Source of the DNA: an uncultured Ruminococcus sp. | GTDB lineage: Bacteria > Bacillota > Clostridia > Oscillospirales > Ruminococcaceae | Direction: 5' to 3' | NCBI GenBank assembly: GCA_947174365.1 | Contig: CAMWIR010000007.1 | Coordinates: 1-43,365 of the forward strand | Length of the DNA stretch: 43,365 nt | Part shown: piece by piece, positions 39,087-43,365 of the stretch | Numbering within the stretch: position 1 is the first letter of the stretch | Layout of the letters: each line of letters starts with the position of its first letter | The notes under the pieces: model-generated | Database searches by the model: none | Told to the model about the DNA's origin: nothing | The model's input: only the letters and a program-made list of their open reading frames with translations | Translations under genes and position numbers: made by a program

Positions 39087-40253
39087 ATGAACATATTCTA
39101 TACATCCGAAAGCAAGATCTACAAGCTTGAGGGACAGAACAAAACGGAAATAATCTGCGGAAAGATCGTGAAGTACAAAGAGGCACTGGAGAGCATACGC
39201 CGCCGCAGCGACTGGAAAACCTCCGGCAAGGGCGCTGCATTTATGGGGGCTGCCCCTACTGCCGACCCCGAAAATATCTACGCACGTCTGAACGGTCTGG
39301 CAATAAACGGCGACAGACTTGTTTACGGCGTTACCGTAGACGCCTCCGCCTCCCTCTATCACCGCACCTTTGAGCGGACAGACGAAAATGAGGGGCTTAT
39401 TTTATCAAGCAATGACCTGAGCTTCGGCGCATTTGACTGCATGGACGGCAAAATGGCTGTAAGCATGGGTCATGCCGCAGGCGAGCTGCACATTGCCGTA
39501 ATGACCCCGCCCGCATCGGGCTACACCGAATACACCGACGGCGACACCACAGAGGAAAACCCCTGGTGGAGCAGGAGCGTTCACGACAGGATATATTTTT
39601 CCACCGCAGGCAATGCCCGCAACGAGTACGGCGCAGTGGGCGCGGTCTCCCCGAGAGCGGGGGCGTATCTTGACGTGAAAGCGGGGGAAATGAAAGAAAT
39701 TTTATCGGACGAAAAGTACGATTACATAAAAATAAAGGACGACAAATCGGGCAACATCTACTGTATCCGCCAGCCCTACGGCGGCGAAAAGCAGGAGAGC
39801 GGCGTTAAATTTTCCGACATTATCCTGTTCCCTTATCGAATTATCAAGGGATTTTTAGGGTGGCTCAACTTTATGTGCACTATCTGGGGCGGCGAGGCTC
39901 TGAAAAACGGCGGCAATGACAATAACACTGCTCCCGGATTTATGAAAGCAAAAAACCGCAGCCCAAGGGATATCATCATTGACGGCAACATCATCAAAGC
40001 GGAGGAAAACGCCAAGAAACACCAAAATGACGACGATATGTCGGGACTTATGCCCCTGTCCCGTGTGCTGCTTAAAATTGAGGCGGACGGAGAGGAAACC
40101 GTTATCAAAAAGGGAGTTCTTGACTATACCGTATGTCCCGACGGCAGCCTGCTCATCTCCAACGGCAGGCATATAATCTCGGTAAAGGACGGAACCGAGA
40201 CCCATATAGCAAAAGCATATCTTGCTATGAATCTGACGCCCTTTGAGGAATAA
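39087..40253 (+). CDS. Conserved-looking hypothetical protein in the prmA-dusB operon
   Basis: A 388-residue soluble protein I do not recognise. It opens MNIFYTSESKIYKLEGQNKTEIICGKIVKYKE and has repeated short strand-turn patterns (LAINGDRLVYGVTVD, LSFGAFDCMDGKMAVSM, LLISNGRHIISVKDG) that suggest a beta-propeller-like or WD-type fold. There is a Lys-rich helical insert near 300-330. AAAGGGG about 10 bases upstream supports ATG 39087, and an in-frame upstream extension would run into prmA. It sits 50 bases after prmA and 12 bases before dusB, so it is part of the operon. The cluster suggests a role linked to translation, but that is inference only. Confidence 0.8.
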   Translation: MNIFYTSESKIYKLEGQNKTEIICGKIVKYKEALESIRRRSDWKTSGKGAAFMGAAPTADPENIYARLNGLAINGDRLVYGVTVDASASLYHRTFERTDENEGLILSSNDLSFGAFDCMDGKMAVSMGHAAGELHIAVMTPPASGYTEYTDGDTTEENPWWSRSVHDRIYFSTAGNARNEYGAVGAVSPRAGAYLDVKAGEMKEILSDEKYDYIKIKDDKSGNIYCIRQPYGGEKQESGVKFSDIILFPYRIIKGFLGWLNFMCTIWGGEALKNGGNDNNTAPGFMKAKNRSPRDIIIDGNIIKAEENAKKHQNDDDMSGLMPLSRVLLKIEADGEETVIKKGVLDYTVCPDGSLLISNGRHIISVKDGTETHIAKAYLAMNLTPFEE

Positions 40254-40265
40254 GGAGTTTTCAAA

Positions 40266-41240
40266 TTGGAAATAGGCGGAGTAAAAATATCGGGAAAAGC
40301 AGCCCTTGCCCCCATGGCTTCCGTGGCGGACAGGGCTTACAGGCTTATTTGCAAGGAGCAGGGAGCGGGATATCTTGTTTCTGAAATGATCTCCGCCAAA
40401 GGGCTTTGCTACGGCGACCGCAAGACCGAGGAGCTTTGCACGGTAGACGACCGTGAACGCCCTTATGCCCTGCAAATTTTCGGGGAGGAAAGCGCCTACT
40501 GCGGCAGAGCGGCGGGACTTCTGATGAAATATAAGCCCGACATTCTGGATATCAACATGGGCTGTCCCGTGCCGAAAATTGCGGGAAACGGCGCAGGCAG
40601 CGCACTGATGAAAGACATTGACCGAGCCTACAGCATTGTAAAAGCGGCAGTGGAAAATTCCGACGTGCCCGTAACGATAAAGATACGTGCAGGCTGGGAC
40701 GAAGAGCATATCAACGCCCCCGAATTTGCAGCGGCAATGGAATCGGCAGGGGCGGCGGCAGTAGCAGTCCACGGACGGACAAAAACGCAAATGTACCGCG
40801 GCAAAGCCGATTGGGAAATTATAAAGCAGGTTCGTGAGAAAGTGAAAATCCCCGTTATCGGCAACGGTGACATCACGACCCCCGAGGAAGCCGTTCTGAT
40901 GTACCGCCAAACAAATTGTGACCTTGTAATGATAGGACGGGGCAGCTACGGAAACCCATGGATATTCCGTGATGTGGAAAGCTTTATCGCAAACGGCGCC
41001 AACGGCAATGTCCCCGCCCCCCCAAGCCTTGAAGAACGGCTCAGCGTTATGCTAAAGCAAGCGGAATATGCCGTAAGCTTCAAGGGCGAGCGCATTGCCA
41101 TGAAAGAAGCCCGCCGAACCTGCGCATTCTATCTTCGCGGGATAAAGAACGCCGCCGCCTACCGCAGCCGCTGCGGTACTCTTCAAAGCCTTTCCGACCT
41201 TGAGAAGCTTGCGGAGGAGATCTTGCACAATGAAAATTAG
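40266..41240 (+). CDS. dusB: tRNA-dihydrouridine synthase, DusB-type
   Basis: A 324-residue FMN enzyme that reduces specific uridines in the tRNA D-loop. The TIM barrel opens with PMASVADRAYRLICKEQGAGYLVSEMIS, the catalytic Cys is C100 in INMGCPVPKIAGNGAGSALM, and the FMN phosphate region reads PVIGNGDITTPEEA and MIGRGSYGNPWIF. The start is TTG 40266, with AAGGAG 8 bases upstream; no ATG fits. It is followed by rimI with a short overlap. Confidence 0.95.
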   Translation: MEIGGVKISGKAALAPMASVADRAYRLICKEQGAGYLVSEMISAKGLCYGDRKTEELCTVDDRERPYALQIFGEESAYCGRAAGLLMKYKPDILDINMGCPVPKIAGNGAGSALMKDIDRAYSIVKAAVENSDVPVTIKIRAGWDEEHINAPEFAAAMESAGAAAVAVHGRTKTQMYRGKADWEIIKQVREKVKIPVIGNGDITTPEEAVLMYRQTNCDLVMIGRGSYGNPWIFRDVESFIANGANGNVPAPPSLEERLSVMLKQAEYAVSFKGERIAMKEARRTCAFYLRGIKNAAAYRSRCGTLQSLSDLEKLAEEILHNEN

Positions 41241-41697
41241 CATAACCAAAGCCCTTTTGGCGGATATTCACCGAATTGCCGAAATTGCCGCCCAAAGCTT
41301 TCCCGACCCTTGGACGGAAAAGGGCTTTTCCGATGAACTAACACGTAAGGGAGCGCTGTTGCTTGCCGCAAAGGACGAATCGGGAAACATCCTCGGATAT
41401 ATCACGGGAGATGCGGACGAAAGCTTCGGCTATATCGCCTCTGTCGCCGTGGCAATATTCGCAAGAGGGCATGGCGTTGGGACTTTGCTGCTTAAAGGAT
41501 TTGAAAAAATGCTCCCCCCGTCCGTCTGCAAAATAACTCTTGAAGTGCGGGAAAGCAACTCTCCTGCCATTTCCCTTTACGCAAAAAACGGCTACAAACA
41601 AATCGGGATTCGCAAAAATTTCTACGGCGAAATAAACATAAACGGCATGTTAATACCCCGTGAAAATGCGATAGTTATGGAAAGGATCATAAAATGA
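41230..41697 (+). CDS. rimI: Ribosomal-protein-alanine N-acetyltransferase RimI-like
   Basis: A 155-residue GNAT enzyme. The acetyl-CoA site is SVAVAIFARGHGVGTLLLKGF (about residues 74-94) and the C-terminal motif is LEVRESNSPAISLYAKNGYKQIGIRKNFY, a hallmark of RimI. GGAGGAG lies about 8 bases upstream of ATG 41230, inside the end of dusB. The gene overlaps tsaD by four bases (ATGA). The rimI-tsaD pairing is conserved in many bacteria and supports the assignment, though such proteins may acetylate substrates other than ribosomal protein S18. Confidence 0.92.
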   Translation: MKISITKALLADIHRIAEIAAQSFPDPWTEKGFSDELTRKGALLLAAKDESGNILGYITGDADESFGYIASVAVAIFARGHGVGTLLLKGFEKMLPPSVCKITLEVRESNSPAISLYAKNGYKQIGIRKNFYGEININGMLIPRENAIVMERIIK

Positions 41698-42704
41698 GCG
41701 TTAAAATTTTAGGGATAGAATCCTCTTGCGATGAGACTGCCGCCGCCGTTTCGGTGGACGGACGAACTATTTTGTCGGATATTATCGCTTCCCAGGCGGC
41801 GGAACACGGCAAATTCGGCGGAGTAGTGCCCGAAATAGCCTCCCGCCGCCACTGCGAGAATATTCTCGGTGTTGTAAAGGAAGCCCTGCACGCCGCAGAT
41901 ATGCAGCTGTCCGACCTTGACGGCATAGCCGTAACCTATGCCCCGGGGCTTATCGGGGCGCTGCTTGTGGGCACAAGCTTTGCCAAAGGCCTTGCCCTGT
42001 CCGCAGGGCTGCCCCTTATCCCCGTCCACCATATCGCAGGACATATCGCCTCAAATTATATCGCCCACAAAGGATTAACGCCGCCCTATATCTGCCTTGT
42101 TGCCAGCGGCGGACATTCCCTTATAGTCGAAGTCAAGGACTATACCTCCTTTAAAATCCTCGGACGCACCCGTGACGATGCCGCAGGCGAGGCTTACGAC
42201 AAAGCCGCCCGTGTGCTGGGCTTTCCATACCCGGGAGGAGTTCACGTGGATAAAGCCGCAGCTTCAGGCGACCCCTCCAAATATCACCTGCCCGACCCCA
42301 AGGTTTCGGGAAACGACCTTGATATGTCATTCAGCGGCCTCAAAACCGCCGTTATAAACATTGCCCACAATGCAGCGCAAAAGGGCGAAGAGCTTGACAA
42401 AAACAGCCTTGCCGCCGCCTTTCAGCAAACCGTGTCAAACGCCCTCGTCAGCCGCATTTTAACCGCCGCCGAAATAACAGGCTATAAAAAGATCTCCGCC
42501 GCAGGAGGCGTTGCCGCAAATTCGGGACTGCGCAGCCTTTTGCAAAGCGAATGCGAAAAAAACGGCATGGAATGCTTCCTGCCCCCCATAAAGCTTTGTG
42601 GCGACAACGGCTCAATGATAGCCTGTCAAGGGTATTACGACTTTATGGCAGGCAAGCGGGCAGATGAAAGCCTGAACGCCGTTGCAACCATGGAGCTTGA
42701 ATAA
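41694..42704 (+). CDS. tsaD: tRNA N6-threonylcarbamoyladenosine transferase TsaD
   Basis: A 336-residue enzyme that transfers the threonylcarbamoyl group to A37 of ANN-decoding tRNAs. The opening GIESSCDETAAAV is the family signature. The metal ligands are H113 and H117 in PVHHIAGHIAS. DMSFSGLKTAV and GGVAANSGLRSL, both characteristic, follow. ATG 41694 overlaps rimI. It ends the operon and is followed by a terminator at 42727-42758. TsaB, TsaC and TsaE are not in the window. Confidence 0.96.
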   Translation: MSVKILGIESSCDETAAAVSVDGRTILSDIIASQAAEHGKFGGVVPEIASRRHCENILGVVKEALHAADMQLSDLDGIAVTYAPGLIGALLVGTSFAKGLALSAGLPLIPVHHIAGHIASNYIAHKGLTPPYICLVASGGHSLIVEVKDYTSFKILGRTRDDAAGEAYDKAARVLGFPYPGGVHVDKAAASGDPSKYHLPDPKVSGNDLDMSFSGLKTAVINIAHNAAQKGEELDKNSLAAAFQQTVSNALVSRILTAAEITGYKKISAAGGVAANSGLRSLLQSECEKNGMECFLPPIKLCGDNGSMIACQGYYDFMAGKRADESLNAVATMELE

Positions 42705-42726
42705 TGCATAATAAATGCCAAAAATT

Positions 42727-42758
42727 ATCCCCCTGCTGACAGTACAGGGGGATTTTTT
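42727..42758 (+). terminator. Intrinsic terminator after tsaD, likely bidirectional
   Basis: ATCCCCCTG (42727-42735) and CAGGGGGAT (42745-42753) form a 9-bp stem with a 9-base loop followed by six T. It lies between the convergent tsaD and purine nucleoside phosphorylase genes. Confidence 0.88.
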
Positions 42759-42771
42759 AACGATACAAAAC

Positions 42772-43365
42772 TCAATCTTCCATTAATATCCTATGAATAT
42801 TCTCAACAGATCTTGCAATAAGCTTTTTAAACAGCGGAGCGACTCTGTCCGCCGTCTCCTGCACTTCCGCATGGGAAAGAGGACGTGAAGAGACCCCGCA
42901 GGCAAGATTGGAAATGCAGGAGATCCCCACGACCTCCATTCCGCAGTGTCTGGCCGCCACAGCCTCCGCCGCCGTGGACATTCCCACAGCGTCCGCCCCT
43001 AAAGTCCGCACCATGCGCACCTCCGAGGGGCTTTCATACTGAGGCCCCGTCAGCTGTATGTATACACCCTCACGCAGCCCTATATCCAGCTCCCTTGCCG
43101 CACTTTTCACACCCTCTCCGAACCGCTTGCTGTATATCTCGCTCATATCCGGGAACCTCGCTCCCAGTTCGCTCACATTCTCCCCAATAAGAGGCGAGGG
43201 CGCCATGTTTATATGATCCCTTATCAGCATAAAATCTCCGCATTCAAACCCCCAGTTCACGCCCCCCGCCGCATTTGTAAGAAACAGCGCTCTTGCCCCC
43301 ATAAGTCTCATAAGCTTGATAGGCATGACCACTTCATTCATAGCATACCCCTCATAATAATGCAC
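42772..43365 (-). CDS. Purine nucleoside phosphorylase, C-terminal part
   Basis: The frame is open to the right window edge, so the N-terminus is missing. The 197 visible residues begin near the conserved HYYEGY segment and include FLTNAAGGVNWGF, LTGPQYESPSEVRMVRTLGADAVGMST with the substrate-binding Glu and Met, and a C-terminal SCISNLACG with the purine-binding Asn. This is the trimeric PNP family (PunA/DeoD-2-like) that splits guanosine and inosine with phosphate for purine salvage. The gene converges on tsaD and shares its terminator. No partner gene is visible. Confidence 0.94.
   Translation of the reverse strand: MHYYEGYAMNEVVMPIKLMRLMGARALFLTNAAGGVNWGFECGDFMLIRDHINMAPSPLIGENVSELGARFPDMSEIYSKRFGEGVKSAARELDIGLREGVYIQLTGPQYESPSEVRMVRTLGADAVGMSTAAEAVAARHCGMEVVGISCISNLACGVSSRPLSHAEVQETADRVAPLFKKLIARSVENIHRILMED

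Noticed and set aside
39855-40910. Long minus-strand frame of 351 codons opposite the unknown gene and dusB
   Set aside because: It is antisense to two genes with good starts and family motifs, and its translation has no recognisable domain.
1-43365. CRISPR arrays, tRNA or rRNA genes, insertion sequences, phage genes
   Set aside because: No regularly spaced repeats, cloverleaf-like sequences, rRNA-like conserved stretches, transposases or integrases were seen.

Overview
The window looks like chromosome from a spore-forming, low-to-mid GC member of Clostridia, most likely an Oscillospiraceae/Ruminococcus-type gut bacterium. The basis is the spore genes spoVAD and spoVAE, a probable GerW/YtfJ C-terminus, DUF4317, AGGAGG-type ribosome binding sites, many TTGACA-N17-TATAAT promoters, and genes typical of Firmicutes. 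I saw no rRNA, tRNA, CRISPR array, insertion sequence or prophage gene. Genus is inference.

Layout. 1-4.7 kb: end of a GerW/YtfJ-like gene, a GNAT acetyltransferase, a PBP5-type D,D-carboxypeptidase, an orphan AT-rich gene, pseudouridine synthase RluB and a membrane methyltransferase. 4.9-8.2 kb: a TetR-controlled operon with a CPBP-like membrane protein and an FtsX-type ABC transporter. 8.2-11.1 kb: S-adenosylhomocysteine hydrolase converging on RNA ligase RtcB, which sits behind a leader with its own promoter, a 30-codon ORF and an intrinsic terminator. 11.2-14.6 kb: remnant of a regulator behind a MerR-type promoter, an orphan gene interrupted or ended by TGA, and a FAD-dependent dehydrogenase. 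14.6-19.1 kb: a seven-gene YtrA/GntR-controlled ABC-2 transporter operon on the minus strand with four small permeases and a dense operator region. 19.4-22.2 kb: spoVAE, spoVAD, DUF4317. 22.4-28.0 kb: orphan membrane protein, PAS-PAS-GGDEF protein, and a divergent pair of orphan membrane/exported proteins. 28.1-31.6 kb: PMCA-type calcium ATPase and TerD. 31.7-33.8 kb: a sigma factor with a long C-terminal extension and an XRE regulator. 33.9-37.9 kb: a heterodimeric ABC exporter behind an 18-codon leader ORF and terminator. 37.9-42.7 kb: operon prmA, unknown gene, dusB, rimI, tsaD. 42.8 kb to end: purine nucleoside phosphorylase, cut by the window edge.

The most interesting material is regulatory. 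Two genes or operons connected with translation stress or drug export (rtcB and the ABC exporter) each have promoter, short ORF with a good ribosome binding site, intrinsic terminator, then the main gene only about 20-30 bases later with no room for another promoter. That arrangement implies expression by attenuation or readthrough. The exporter leader ends in Leu-Arg-Phe-Arg-Leu, which has the Arg-X-Arg pattern known from macrolide-arrest peptides. The layout resembles Bacillus subtilis bmrB-bmrCD. Other points worth attention are the sigma factor fusion, the YtrA operator array, the gutted MerR-type regulator with its promoter intact, short repeats that supply stop codons at gene ends, and a strand-composition switch across the window that may mark a terminus-like region.
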